Counted from the stretch's first letter, positions 27,931-38,913 are shown. The stretch: 64,000 bases of DNA from Bradyrhizobium erythrophlei (GCA_900129675.1 FSRD01000001.1:2097501-2161500), one strand, 5' to 3'. The notes: generated by a model from the letters alone, not told the origin. A program made the numbers and translations.

Positions 27931-29706
27931 ATGAAATCGGGATCGCTGAAATTGGATCGCTTTTTCCCTCGCTCTTTCCCCGGATTTTTGGCTGCCGCAC
28001 TGCTGTTGCTGTGCCAGCCGGCCTTTGCCGAGAAGCGCGTGGCGCTGGTGCTCGCCAATTCCGCCTATCAAAACGTCGCGCCGCTGACCAACCCGGTCAA
28101 TGACGGTACCGTGATGGCGGCGACGCTGAAGGACGCCGGCTTCGATGTCGTCGATTTCCGCCGCGATCTTCCGGCGGCCGAGACCCGCCGCGCGCTGCGC
28201 GACTTTGCCGACCGCGCGCGCGATGCCGATATCGCCGTGGTCTACTACGCCGGCCATGGCATCGAGGTGGACGGCGCGAATTATCTGATTCCGGTGGACG
28301 CGAGGCTGGAGCGCGACACCGACGTCTATGACGAAGCGCTTTCGCTCGACCGCATCCTGATCGCGATCGAGCCGGTCCGGAAATTGCGGCTCGTGGTTCT
28401 CGATGCCTGCCGCGACAATCCCTTTGCCAAGAGCATGAAACGGACGGTGGCGTCGCGTGCGATCGGGCAGGGGCTGGCCAAGGTCGAGCCGAGCAGCCCG
28501 AACTTGCTGATCGCCTATTCCGCCAAGGCCGGCTCGACGGCGGCCGACGGCGACGGCAAAAACAGCCCGTTCACGATCGCGCTGTCGAAGCATCTGACAA
28601 CGCCGGGGCTCGATGTGCGCCGCGCCTTCGGATTTGTTCGCGACGACGTGCTCAAGAGCACCGGCAACCGGCAGGAGCCGTTCGTTTATGGTTCGCTCGG
28701 TGGCGACGACGTGCCGCTGGTTCCGGCGCCGGCCCGAGCGGCGCAGCCACCTGCGCCCGCGCCCACGGCGCAGAGCGAGGCCCGCCGCGACTACGAGCTG
28801 GCGCTGCAGGTCGGCAACAAGAGCGCGCTGAATGCGTTCCTCGCGCAATATCCGGACGGATTCTACTCAAGCTTGGCAAAGCTTCAGCTCGAGAAGATTG
28901 CGGCCGAGGAAACCCGGGCCGCCGCCACCGAAAAGGCACGGCTGGCCGAACAGGAGCGCGCGCGGCTCGCTGCCGAAGGGGCGCAGAAGGTGCAGCAGGC
29001 CAAGGCTGACGCCGACGCCAGGACCGCCGAGCGGGCGCGCCTTGCGGCCGAGAAAGCCAAGCAGCTTGCCCAGGATCAGGCCGCCGCTGCCGAGCAGAAA
29101 CGCGCCGCGGCCGAAACGCTCCCGTCCGACAAGGCCGCTGCCGCTCCGGCACCCGCCGACAAGGACAAGGGGATGAACCTTGCGGCCCTGAACGCCGGGT
29201 CGCCGCAAGCCGACGTCACCAAATCGGTGCAGGGAGAACTGCGCCGCGTCGGCTGCCTTACGGGTGCAGCCGATGGCGAATGGAACGCGTCTTCACAGCG
29301 CTCGTTGACACTGTTCAACCGCTACGCGGGAACCAGGCTCGACGCCAAGGTCGCCAATCTCGACACGCTCGACGCGATCAAGCAGAAATCGTCGCGGGTC
29401 TGCCCGCTGGTCTGCGAGCGCGGTTTCAAGGCCGATGGCGATCGTTGCAGCAAGATCACTTGCGCCGAAGGCGCGTTCCTCAACGACGACAATGAATGCG
29501 AGAAGCGGACGGCGAGAAAGCCGGTCGCCAGGCGCGACCGGCCGGAAGCAAAGCAAGTTATTGCCAGGCCCTCTCATGCACCGACTTCACCGCGAACGGT
29601 TGCCGGTTTACCGGGTATGGGCCAGTCGGGCCAGCCGCTTACCGGCGAACAACGTGTTTGGGGTTGCAACACGAACAGCGCCATCATGTCGGGAAAGTGC
29701 CCATAG
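27931..29706 (+). CDS. Secreted caspase-like (peptidase C14 family) protein
   Basis: A 591-residue protein with a signal peptide (cleavage likely after AFA, residue 33) and a caspase p20-type domain, roughly residues 36-270. The catalytic dyad is His109 (YYAGHGIE) and Cys160 (LDACRDNPF). Then follow a Pro/Ala linker, an Ala/Glu/Lys-rich coiled coil (about 310-400), a small domain (SVQGELRRVGCLTGAADGEW) and a Cys-rich tail (CPLVCERGFKADGDRCSKITC) that probably forms disulfides in the periplasm. Such metacaspase-like proteins are frequent in Bradyrhizobium; substrates are unknown. I chose ATG 27931 because the signal peptide then lies near the N-terminus. Confidence 0.88.
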   Translation: MKSGSLKLDRFFPRSFPGFLAAALLLLCQPAFAEKRVALVLANSAYQNVAPLTNPVNDGTVMAATLKDAGFDVVDFRRDLPAAETRRALRDFADRARDADIAVVYYAGHGIEVDGANYLIPVDARLERDTDVYDEALSLDRILIAIEPVRKLRLVVLDACRDNPFAKSMKRTVASRAIGQGLAKVEPSSPNLLIAYSAKAGSTAADGDGKNSPFTIALSKHLTTPGLDVRRAFGFVRDDVLKSTGNRQEPFVYGSLGGDDVPLVPAPARAAQPPAPAPTAQSEARRDYELALQVGNKSALNAFLAQYPDGFYSSLAKLQLEKIAAEETRAAATEKARLAEQERARLAAEGAQKVQQAKADADARTAERARLAAEKAKQLAQDQAAAAEQKRAAAETLPSDKAAAAPAPADKDKGMNLAALNAGSPQADVTKSVQGELRRVGCLTGAADGEWNASSQRSLTLFNRYAGTRLDAKVANLDTLDAIKQKSSRVCPLVCERGFKADGDRCSKITCAEGAFLNDDNECEKRTARKPVARRDRPEAKQVIARPSHAPTSPRTVAGLPGMGQSGQPLTGEQRVWGCNTNSAIMSGKCP

Positions 29707-29734
29707 CCACGACTGCGTGTTATCGAACACGCTG

Positions 29735-29762
29735 GGTCCGGGCTTAAGGCCGGGACACGAGG
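29735..29762. repeat. Family B end fragment
   Basis: ctgggtccgggcttaaggccgggacac is a short imperfect copy of the family B right end, between the convergent caspase-like and DUF1345 genes. Confidence 0.5.
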
Positions 29763-29781
29763 TTGGATTTCGCGCGCTTCG

Positions 29782-30465
29782 CTAGATCGCACTCGCGGCG
29801 ATATTCACCATCAGCGCCACCAGCGCGGTATTGAACACGAACGAGATGATGCCGTGCACGGTCGCGGTGCGGCGGATGATCTTGTCGGTGATGCCGACGT
29901 CTGACACCTGCGCGGTCATGCCGATGACGAACGAGAAATAAATAAAATCCCAATAGTCGGCATCGTCGTGCTGGTCGCCGCTCGGAAACTGCAGGCCGCC
30001 GGGTTTGTCGCCGCGGTAAAATTCGTGGGCGTAGTGCAGCGCAAACCCAGTGTGCACCGCCGCCCATGACAGCGCGATCGTCACCGTCGCCAGCGCCAGC
30101 CCGGGGACGCTGCGGTTCGAGGCGCCGAGTTCGAACACGATGGCGGCGATGCTGGCAAAGGCGCCGAGCGCCGTCACCAAAAGAATCAGAAAGCGTCCAT
30201 CGTCCTGCAGCGCCGCGTTGTGCCGGACATGCCGGACTCCGCTGCGCAAGACCATCGTGAAGACCAGCACCAGATAGCACGTAACGAAGATATCCCAGGC
30301 GACCAGCAGCCGCGTCACCAGCCGCAGCGAGCCCGGCAGCAGGAAGAACGCGACGACCCCGATCAGAATCGAAATGAAGGTGCGCGGCCGCCCATAGACC
30401 ACGCGGACCGGCTTCGGCATTTTCCTGAATCGAAGAAGGCGTTCCTCGAATTCCTTGCCGGACAT
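29782..30465 (-). CDS. DUF1345 membrane protein
   Basis: A 227-residue protein with about six helices (two near residues 30-70, two near 93-140, two near 170-225) and a polar loop FYRGDKPGGLQFPSG, DADYWDFIYFSFVIGMTAQVSD, the DUF1345 hallmark. The function of the family is unknown; its topology recalls small ion channels. It begins 8 bases after the ispA stop, so it is likely co-transcribed with ispA. Confidence 0.88.
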   Translation of the reverse strand: MSGKEFEERLLRFRKMPKPVRVVYGRPRTFISILIGVVAFFLLPGSLRLVTRLLVAWDIFVTCYLVLVFTMVLRSGVRHVRHNAALQDDGRFLILLVTALGAFASIAAIVFELGASNRSVPGLALATVTIALSWAAVHTGFALHYAHEFYRGDKPGGLQFPSGDQHDDADYWDFIYFSFVIGMTAQVSDVGITDKIIRRTATVHGIISFVFNTALVALMVNIAASAI

Positions 30466-30473
30466 CTGGTTCC

Positions 30474-31397
30474 CTAGCTCTTGCGTTCGGCGACGAAGTG
30501 CGCCGCCGCGCGCAGCACGTCGCCCTTGGCGCCGAAGATCGACAGCGCCGAATCGGCGCGCGCCAAAAGGTCGCGCACGCGCTGCTTGGCGCCGTCGATG
30601 CCGAGCTGGGTGACGAAGGTGGTTTTGCCGAGGGCTGCGTCCTGGCCGGTCTGTTTGCCGAGGGCTGCGGCATCGCCCTCGACGTCGAGCAGATCGTCGG
30701 CGATCTGGAACGCTTCGCCGAGCGCGCGGCCGTAGTCGTCGAGCGCCTGATGTTCTTTCGGCGTGGACTGGCCGAGGATCGCGCCGGCGATGCAGCCATA
30801 GCGCAACAGCGCGCCGGTCTTCATCTGCTGCACGCGGGCGACGTCGACCGGCTCGCGGTCGCCGAACCGGCCTTCGCCGGCGAGGTCGAGCATCTGGCCG
30901 CCGACCATGCCGCCAAGGCCCGATGCGCGCGCCAGCGCCCGCGTCAATAGCAGGCGGACCGTTGGGTCCTTGTGGATCTGGTCGCGGGTGATGATGTCGA
31001 ACGCCAGCGTCAATAGCCCGTCGCCGGCGAGGATCGCGGTGGCGTCGTCAGTCTTCTTGTGCAGCGTCGGCCGGCCGCGGCGCAGATCGCTGTTGTCCAT
31101 CGCGGGCAGGTCGTCATGGATCAGCGAATAGCAGTGGATGCATTCGAGCGCGGCACCGGCCAAAAGCGCGGCCTCGCGGCCGACGCCGAACACGGCCGAA
31201 CTCTCGACCACCAGAAACGGCCGCAACCGTTTTCCCCCGCCGAGGCTGGAATAGCGCATGGCGTCCATCAGCCGCTTCGGCCGCGCGATCTCGTCGGGCA
31301 ACAGCACATCGGACAACAGTTTTGCCAGCAGGGCTTCGGTATCCTCCGCAGTCTCGTCCAGTCGTTTCGAGAAGTCTGCAATAGTAGCGGTCGTCAT
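30474..31397 (-). CDS. ispA: Farnesyl diphosphate synthase (short-chain polyprenyl synthase)
   Basis: Condenses isopentenyl diphosphate with allylic diphosphates. The 307 residues carry the first Asp-rich motif HDDLPAMD (Asp95, Asp96, Asp101) and the second FQIADDLLDVEGD. The Tyr five residues before the first motif (CYSLIHDD) is the product-length stop seen in E. coli IspA, so farnesyl diphosphate is expected; a geranylgeranyl product is less likely. The ATG at 31397 follows GGAGTT; a TTG directly before it is not needed. Confidence 0.93.
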   Translation of the reverse strand: MTTATIADFSKRLDETAEDTEALLAKLLSDVLLPDEIARPKRLMDAMRYSSLGGGKRLRPFLVVESSAVFGVGREAALLAGAALECIHCYSLIHDDLPAMDNSDLRRGRPTLHKKTDDATAILAGDGLLTLAFDIITRDQIHKDPTVRLLLTRALARASGLGGMVGGQMLDLAGEGRFGDREPVDVARVQQMKTGALLRYGCIAGAILGQSTPKEHQALDDYGRALGEAFQIADDLLDVEGDAAALGKQTGQDAALGKTTFVTQLGIDGAKQRVRDLLARADSALSIFGAKGDVLRAAAHFVAERKS

Positions 31398-31589
31398 CAA
31401 GAATAACTCCAGATCGATTTCGGCCGGACAATCGTTGATGCCACCGGCTTCGTCAATTCCGCCGGCCGACCGGAAACGCCTTAAAAGGGCTGGAAAAACC
31501 GGTAATTATCGTGGAGATGTCGGCTGATACGGGCTTGTTCATCGGCCTCGGGGCCGGGCGGCTCGAACCGGAAGCATCTTGATTTGCGC

Positions 31590-32255
<666 letters not shown>

Positions 32256-32410
32256 GCCAATTTTTGGCCGTTTTAACCGCAACCCGGCCTAGCTTTACGC
32301 CACCCCATCCTCTATAAGCGCGGCCTTATCGGCATTTCAGCCCGCGCGGGATAAGCGCCGGGCGTCCGCACCCGGACGATGCCCTCCGACAACACCCCTA
32401 GAGGACCGTT

Positions 32411-32596
32411 ATGGCCGTTCCCAGAAGAAAAACCTCGCCGTCGCGTCGTGGCATGCGCCGCTCGGCGGACGCGCTCAAGAAGCCGACCTATGCCGAGGAC
32501 AAGGATTCCGGCGAATTGCGCCGTCCGCACCACCTCGACCTCAAGACCGGCATGTACAAGGGCCGGCAGGTCCTGAAGGCCAAGAAAGAGTCCTGA
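32411..32596 (+). CDS. rpmF: 50S ribosomal protein L32
   Basis: A 61-residue basic ribosomal protein starting [20 protein letters not shown], the L32 signature. As in most alphaproteobacteria it lacks the CxxC zinc pairs of some other L32 forms. It lies between mtgA and a membrane protein gene. Confidence 0.97.
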   Translation: MAVPRRKTSPSRRGMRRSADALKKPTYAEDKDSGELRRPHHLDLKTGMYKGRQVLKAKKES

Positions 32597-32606
32597 TCGG
32601 GCTTTG

Positions 32607-32633
32607 CGGGCAGGGTGCTGCGGCGCCTGCCCG
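32607..32633 (+). terminator. Hairpin just after rpmF
   Basis: cgggcagg and cctgcccg form a perfect 8-bp stem with an 11-base loop, 10 bases after the rpmF stop. No T-run follows, so termination is uncertain. Confidence 0.4.
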
Positions 32634-32726
32634 AATTCGACCACCGAGAGGTAAGACAGTTCCCGGCGGCGGCGCGGATCGCGCCGCAAAAGGGAATGTT
32701 CCGGTTCTACCAACAGGGCCTCGCCG

Positions 32727-33329
32727 ATGATCGGCTTTCCGCTGCTTCTGATTCCGCTCGCGGTCTACAACATCATCGTCTTCCTGATGCCCGGCGTGTC
32801 CTTCGCCGATCCGCTGATCAAGCTGACATTGGTGTCGGGTGCGGAATGGCAGGTGACGCTGAGCGACATCCTGCTCGCGCTCGGCATCCTGCTTTTGCTG
32901 TTCGAAGTCATCAAGGGCGCGCGTCCCGGTGCGAAATATCTCACCGACCATTTGCTGTCGCTGATCGTGTTCGGCGCGGCCGCGGCCGAATTCGTGCTGT
33001 GGCCGAAATTCGCTACCTCCACCTATTGCCTGCTGGCGCTGCTGGCGCTGGTCGATTTCCTGTCCGGCATTGCGTTGCGCGCGCGTCGCCCAGCGCTCGC
33101 GACCTCGTCCGCCACGGTTTCCAGAAAGAGCGCCAGAAAAGCCGATCCGGCGGTGGCCGAGCCTCAATTCGAACCGGTCCACGCGCCTGCGCCATCGGCG
33201 CCGGCCGCAGCCTCCGTCGCCGAATCCGTGCTGCTGGATCACCCCGAACCGACGCTGGCGCAGCCTGCCGTGCAATCCCCGGGACTGCAGCCGGGCGGTA
33301 ACCCATCGCCGGGCACGCCGCAGCGCTAA
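32727..33329 (+). CDS. Membrane protein of unknown function with proline-rich tail
   Basis: Family not recognised. The 200 residues have four hydrophobic segments (near 4-22, 42-60, 72-92, 98-118) and then a disordered Pro/Ala/Ser-rich cytoplasmic tail of about 80 residues. The charged loop VIKGARPGAKYLTDH separates helices 2 and 3. It lies 130 bases after rpmF on the same strand. No enzyme motif was seen. Confidence 0.75.
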   Translation: MIGFPLLLIPLAVYNIIVFLMPGVSFADPLIKLTLVSGAEWQVTLSDILLALGILLLLFEVIKGARPGAKYLTDHLLSLIVFGAAAAEFVLWPKFATSTYCLLALLALVDFLSGIALRARRPALATSSATVSRKSARKADPAVAEPQFEPVHAPAPSAPAAASVAESVLLDHPEPTLAQPAVQSPGLQPGGNPSPGTPQR

Positions 33330-33330
33330 C

Positions 33331-33612
33331 TCAAATAATTTGCCTGGTCCGGAAGCCGACCCGCGGGTGCGGGTGCGGACCGTAAGCGGTCTGCGCGTCG
33401 GCCAGCGAGGCCCGGCGCAGGCTTCGTGTCTGCGGCGCCTGTTCGGCGGTCGCGATCAGTTGGGTGACAAAGCCCGGATCGGGGCGGTTAAGGGGTCGTT
33501 TCGGCAACCAATGCACCGACGTGGTCACCGGTACGAGCTCGACAGAGGCGGGCCCAGCGTCATGCAGGACCTCGCCATCCAACACCTGCTCTGATCGATC
33601 GATATCCAGCAT
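33331..33612 (-). CDS. Small soluble protein, probable Bradyrhizobium-type orphan
   Basis: Not assigned. The 93-residue product has a central part, PDPGFVTQLIATAEQAPQTR followed by SLRRASLADAQTAY, that I recognise as a pattern of small proteins in this group, without known function. The ATG at 33612 gives MLDIDRSEQVLDG. It is convergent with the membrane protein, almost touching its stop (33329/33331). No signal peptide or membrane helix. Moderate certainty that it is expressed. Confidence 0.6.
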   Translation of the reverse strand: MLDIDRSEQVLDGEVLHDAGPASVELVPVTTSVHWLPKRPLNRPDPGFVTQLIATAEQAPQTRSLRRASLADAQTAYGPHPHPRVGFRTRQII

Positions 33613-33843
33613 CGCACACCGCAACCGACTGAATTGTCACGTTTTGGGACGTTACGTCCCCTGCGATCTGACCCTCGCAAGCCCTATGCCGGTTCGTTGT
33701 AGATCGTTCCCGGCGGGTGTGGGAATGGTTTGAAACATGGTTTCCAGATTATTTATCAACTTTGCCTAGCGTGTGATTCGAAACAGCCACTATCCTTGGG
33801 GTGTTAGAATCACCCGGCGGTGTGCCGAAACGAGGCGAATTTG

Positions 33844-35535
33844 ATGCCCTCTGTCCTGCAAGCCTCCAGCATCCTCGCTTCGCTCGGGCAGGCGGCCTTC
33901 GTCTGGGATCTGGCTGCCGATACCATCGCCTGGAGCGACAACGCCGCCCAGGTCTTCACCGACATTGCCCCGGCCACGCTGGCCAGCGGCGCCGAGTTCG
34001 CCAAGCTGATCGAACCGGCGCGCTCGGTCCGCTCCGACGCGCTCGCGCAGTCGGGGCCGCCGCGCGGCGGCGAAGGCGTGGCCTACCGGATCGAGTATGG
34101 CGTGCGGAACTCGACGTCCGCGCCGGTGATCTGGATCGAAGAAACCGGTTGCTGGTTTGCCGGCCCCGACGGCAAGCCCGCGCGTGCGCAAGGCGTCGTC
34201 CGCGTCAACAATGAGCGCCGCGCCCGCGACGAACAATTGCTCAAGCTTTCGCGGCACGATCCGCTGACCGGCGAACTCAACCGCACCCATCTGATCGCCT
34301 CGCTGGCCGAGGCGATCGAGGAAACCGCGCGCTTGCGTTCGTCCTGCGCCTTCATGCTGATCGGCATCGATCATCTGGCGCGGGTCAACGACGCCTTCGG
34401 CTTCGACGTCGCCGACGCCGTGATCGCCGAAGTCGGGAAGCGCATTCGCACGCGCCTGCGCGGCGGCGACGTGCTCGGGCGGTTTTCCGGCAACAAATTC
34501 GGGCTGATCCTGCGCAACTGCACCGTCGACGACACCAATGTCGCGGCCGAGCGATTCCTGGCCGGCATCCGCGACGAGGTGGTGCCGACCAAATCCGGCC
34601 CGGTGTCGGTAACCGCGTCGATCGGCGCGATCAGCGTGCCGCGCTATGCCAAAAATGCCGACGAGGCGGTCAACCGCGCCCAGGAAACGCTCGACGGGGC
34701 CAAACGCCGCCGCGCCGGATCGTTCGCGCTGTGGCGGCCGAATGCCGAACGCGACGCCCAGCGCCGCGTCAATATCCGCGTCACCGACGAGATCGTGACC
34801 GCCCTGAACGAGCGGCGGATCGTGACCGCGTTCGAGCCGGTGGTCGAGGCGCGCTCGCGGCTGCCGGCGTTCTACGAGTGCCTGGTGCGGATGGAGCAGG
34901 ACGACGGCCAGGCGCTGCTGGCGCCGGATATCGTTCCGGTCGCGGAGCGATTGGGCCTGATACGGCTGGTCGATCACCGCGTGCTCGAACTCGCGGTGGC
35001 GGAATTGGCGGCGTCGCCGAATGTGCGGCTCTCGCTCAACATCTCGCCCGACACCACGATGGATCCGGACTGGTGGAGCACGATCGAGTCGCTGATGCGG
35101 GCGAGTCCCGGCGTCGGCGAACGGCTGATCGTCGAAATCACCGAAACCGTCGCGATCCAGGATATCGATGACATCAGAGGCTTCGTGACGCGGCTGAAGA
35201 ATTTCGGCAGCCGGATCGCAATCGACGATTTTGGCGCCGGCTACACCTCGTTCCGCAACCTGCGCAAGCTCGGCGTGGATATCGTGAAAATCGACGGCGC
35301 CTTCGTGCAGAACATCGCGCGCTCGGCGGACGACCGCGCCTTCGTGCAGACGCTGATCGATCTGGCGCGCCGGCTTCAGATCAAGACGGTCGCGGAATGG
35401 GTGCAGGACGAGGAGTCCGCGGTCATGCTGCGCGAGTGGGGCTGCGATTATATCCAGGGCCGCCTGATCGGGCTCGCTTCGCCGGAGCGGCCCTGGAGCG
35501 CGGCGGATGAAGCGGTGCTGCCCGCGGCGGGCTAG
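33844..35535 (+). CDS. PAS-GGDEF-EAL protein, probable cyclic-di-GMP phosphodiesterase
   Basis: A 563-residue signalling protein without membrane helices. A PAS-like sensor spans about residues 10-125. The GGDEF domain (about 130-295) has SGNKF (215-219) in place of GG(D/E)EF, so cyclase activity is unlikely, though GTP binding may persist. The EAL domain (about 305-550) has ECL at 345-347 in place of EAL but keeps the metal Glu, EITE, the DDFGAGYTSF loop (461-470), KIDG (482) and Glu518, so it should hydrolyse cyclic-di-GMP. GAGGCGAA precedes the ATG at 33844. It is a single gene; it may control motility or attachment. Confidence 0.9.
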   Translation: MPSVLQASSILASLGQAAFVWDLAADTIAWSDNAAQVFTDIAPATLASGAEFAKLIEPARSVRSDALAQSGPPRGGEGVAYRIEYGVRNSTSAPVIWIEETGCWFAGPDGKPARAQGVVRVNNERRARDEQLLKLSRHDPLTGELNRTHLIASLAEAIEETARLRSSCAFMLIGIDHLARVNDAFGFDVADAVIAEVGKRIRTRLRGGDVLGRFSGNKFGLILRNCTVDDTNVAAERFLAGIRDEVVPTKSGPVSVTASIGAISVPRYAKNADEAVNRAQETLDGAKRRRAGSFALWRPNAERDAQRRVNIRVTDEIVTALNERRIVTAFEPVVEARSRLPAFYECLVRMEQDDGQALLAPDIVPVAERLGLIRLVDHRVLELAVAELAASPNVRLSLNISPDTTMDPDWWSTIESLMRASPGVGERLIVEITETVAIQDIDDIRGFVTRLKNFGSRIAIDDFGAGYTSFRNLRKLGVDIVKIDGAFVQNIARSADDRAFVQTLIDLARRLQIKTVAEWVQDEESAVMLREWGCDYIQGRLIGLASPERPWSAADEAVLPAAG

Positions 35536-35570
35536 CGGTCTCGCGGCTAAGCGAGCGCAACTTTATCCGC

Positions 35571-35702
35571 CGTCGTCCCTGCGAAAGCAGGGACTCATAC
35601 GCCGCGGCTAATCGATAAGGCGATTGGGTAGACGCCTTCGCGCAATATCAAAGATTTGTGGTTATGGGTCCCCGCTTTCGCGGCGCTTTCGCGGGGACGA
35701 CG
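35571..35702. repeat. Family B element
   Basis: Left end cgtcgtccctgcgaaagcag, right end gctttcgcggggacgacg, with internal ttatgggtcccc. The right end has a small internal duplication of ctttcgcg. It lies between the EAL gene and phaR, which converge. Confidence 0.85.
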
Positions 35703-35743
35703 TGCTGAAAGATTCGCGCTTTTAGAACAACGAAAGAAGAAAA

Positions 35744-36343
35744 TTACTCTTCCTTCTTCGGCTCTTTCGACATGCGCTCGAGGCGCTCCTGCATTTCCTT
35801 CATCTGGCGGCGAAGGTCGTCGATGTTGTCGTCGCCGACGGCAGGCTCCGGCACCTTCTCCGGTTCGGGCGCGATCGCGCCACCGCGCGGCGGCACGAAC
35901 GGCTTGAACATCGAGAAGGTCTGCTGAAACAATTCCATGTTGCGGCGGACATGCTCTTCGAGCGGCGCAAAGGGCGTTCCGCTGAACGTGTTGGTGAGCT
36001 GCTTGCGGAATTTTTCCTGCTCGCGCGTCAGCGTGTCGATCGACTGCTCGAGATATTTCGGCACCACCATCTGCATGCTGTCGCCGTAGAAGCGGATCAG
36101 CTGGCGCAGGAACGTGGTCGGCAGCAGATTCTGCCCGGCCTTGTTTTCCTGTTCGAAGATGATCTGCGCCAGCACCGAGCGCGTGATGTCGTCACCAGTC
36201 TTGGCGTCATAGACGAGGAAATCCTCGCCATCCTTCACCATCGCCGCGAGATCCTCGAGCGTCACATAGGTGCTGGTACCGGTATTATAGAGCCGCCGGT
36301 TGGCGTATTTCTTGATCGTGGTGGGTTGGTCTGATTTCGCCAT
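35744..36343 (-). CDS. phaR: Polyhydroxyalkanoate synthesis repressor PhaR
   Basis: PhaR binds both DNA and PHB granules; when granules form it leaves phasin and PHB genes, allowing their expression. The 199 residues start with the DNA-binding PHB/PHA accumulation domain (IKKYANRRLYNTGTSTYVTL, residues 10-29), followed by the LTREQEKFRKQL granule-associated region and a charged coiled coil at the C-terminus. It is divergent from phaA, a likely regulatory target. Confidence 0.95.
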   Translation of the reverse strand: MAKSDQPTTIKKYANRRLYNTGTSTYVTLEDLAAMVKDGEDFLVYDAKTGDDITRSVLAQIIFEQENKAGQNLLPTTFLRQLIRFYGDSMQMVVPKYLEQSIDTLTREQEKFRKQLTNTFSGTPFAPLEEHVRRNMELFQQTFSMFKPFVPPRGGAIAPEPEKVPEPAVGDDNIDDLRRQMKEMQERLERMSKEPKKEE

Positions 36344-36648
36344 GGCTCACACATGCACACCGAGGACGGGGGAACCCGACGGCATCACCGGCGGGCAGAC
36401 GAGCAACGCAACGCAGCAAAGTAAGCATTTTCAATGCGGTTCGGCTACCGTTTTGTGCGGCACGGTTAATTCCAAGGCATGGAAGCTGCTCTGGAAACTG
36501 CCAACCGCGCTATTTTGAATGCGCCGCGGCGCGATTTTGCCCTCTGGCCGATTGACACTTGATGCCCAGCTTAACAGGATAGCGTTCGAGAGACAGGCCC
36601 GCCAACCGGCCGCCCGCCGTCAAGAAACCCCAACCTAAGGAGATGTCC
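36344..36648. other. 305-base divergent control region phaR / phaA
   Basis: It contains no gene. TTGACA occurs at 36552-36557, a possible -35 for phaA, but no good -10 lies at the right distance. AAGGAG ends six bases before the phaA ATG at 36649. PhaR sites were not identified. Confidence 0.4.
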
Positions 36649-37827
<1,179 letters not shown>

Positions 37828-37898
37828 ACAACAGGCAGAGTGACCGGTTGAATGATGAAAAGATCATCTGTCAACTTCAGACCACGCTGATAAAAAAG

Positions 37899-37926
37899 AA
37901 ATGCCCGGTCTTGCGCCGGGCATTTT
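37899..37926 (+). terminator. Rho-independent-type terminator after phaA
   Basis: aaatgcccgg and ccgggcattt form a perfect 10-bp stem with loop tcttgcg, followed by a T-rich end (tttt). It lies 72 bases after phaA and 125 bases before phaB, so it may reduce phaB expression relative to phaA or make phaB independent. Confidence 0.75.
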
Positions 37927-38050
37927 CATCTCTGGCGTTTCCGAACGAAGCGGGGACCTTCGTGACAGAAACGCCTCACGTTCAACGATCAGGCTTCGTC
38001 AAGAGACCGGAACAATTCCGGCTTAAAAAACGACCGAGGAGGAGACCGAC

Positions 38051-38776
38051 ATGGCACGTGTTGCATTGGTGACCGGGGGTACGCGAGGCATCGGCGCGGC
38101 AATCAGCAAGGCGCTGAAGGCTGCGGGTTACAAGGTTGCGGCGAGCTATGCCGGCAATGACGCGGCGGCCGAAAAATTCAAGGCCGAAACCGGCGTTCCC
38201 GTCTACAAATGGGACGTCAGCTCGTTTGACGCTTGCGCCGCCGGCGTCAAGCAGGTCGAGGCCGATCTCGGCCCGGTCGATGTCCTCATCAACAACGCCG
38301 GCATCACCAAGGACGGCGCCTTCCACAAGATGACGCTCGAGCAGTGGAACGCCGTCATCAACACCAATCTCGGCTCGCTGTTCAACATGACCCGGCAGGT
38401 GATCGAGGGCATGCGCGCACGCAAATTCGGCCGCGTCATCAACATCTCCTCGATCAACGGCCAGAAGGGCCAGTTCGGCCAGGTCAATTATTCGGCGGCC
38501 AAGGCCGGCGATATCGGCTTCACCAAGGCGCTGGCGCTGGAGAATGCCAAGGGCGGCATCACCGTGAATGCGATCTGCCCGGGCTATATCAACACCGAGA
38601 TGGTGCAGGCGGTGCCAAAGGACGTGCTGGAGAAGAGCATCCTGCCGCTGATCCCGGTCAATCGCCTCGGCGAGCCCGATGAAATCGCCCGCGCCGTGGT
38701 GTTCCTCGCCGCCGACGAGGCCGGCGCCATCACCGGCTCGACGCTCACGATCAATGGCGGGCAGTACATGGTGTGA
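38051..38776 (+). CDS. phaB: Acetoacetyl-CoA reductase
   Basis: NADPH-dependent short-chain reductase giving (R)-3-hydroxybutyryl-CoA, the monomer for PHB. In the 241 residues, TGGTRGIG is the cofactor loop, NNAGIT follows strand 4, and NISSINGQKG with YSAAKAG supply the Ser-Tyr-Lys triad. GAGGAG precedes the ATG. No PHB synthase (phaC) gene is in the window. A family A repeat starts 12 bases after the stop. Confidence 0.96.
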   Translation: MARVALVTGGTRGIGAAISKALKAAGYKVAASYAGNDAAAEKFKAETGVPVYKWDVSSFDACAAGVKQVEADLGPVDVLINNAGITKDGAFHKMTLEQWNAVINTNLGSLFNMTRQVIEGMRARKFGRVINISSINGQKGQFGQVNYSAAKAGDIGFTKALALENAKGGITVNAICPGYINTEMVQAVPKDVLEKSILPLIPVNRLGEPDEIARAVVFLAADEAGAITGSTLTINGGQYMV

Positions 38777-38787
38777 TCGTTACTCAT

Positions 38788-38908
38788 CGTCATTGCGAGG
38801 AGCGATAGCGACGAAGCAATCCATCTTCGCTATTGAGGACTGATGGATTGCTTCGCGGAGTTTATCGTCGGGCGCGCATTTCGCGCGACCCGTTCGCTCG
38901 CAATGACG
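38788..38908. repeat. Family A nested inverted-repeat element (copy 4)
   Basis: Same outer (cgtcattgcgag / ctcgcaatgacg) and inner (gaagcaatccat / atggattgcttc) arms as the other copies. It fills nearly the whole gap between phaB and the next gene. Confidence 0.9.
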
Positions 38909-38913
38909 GATCA

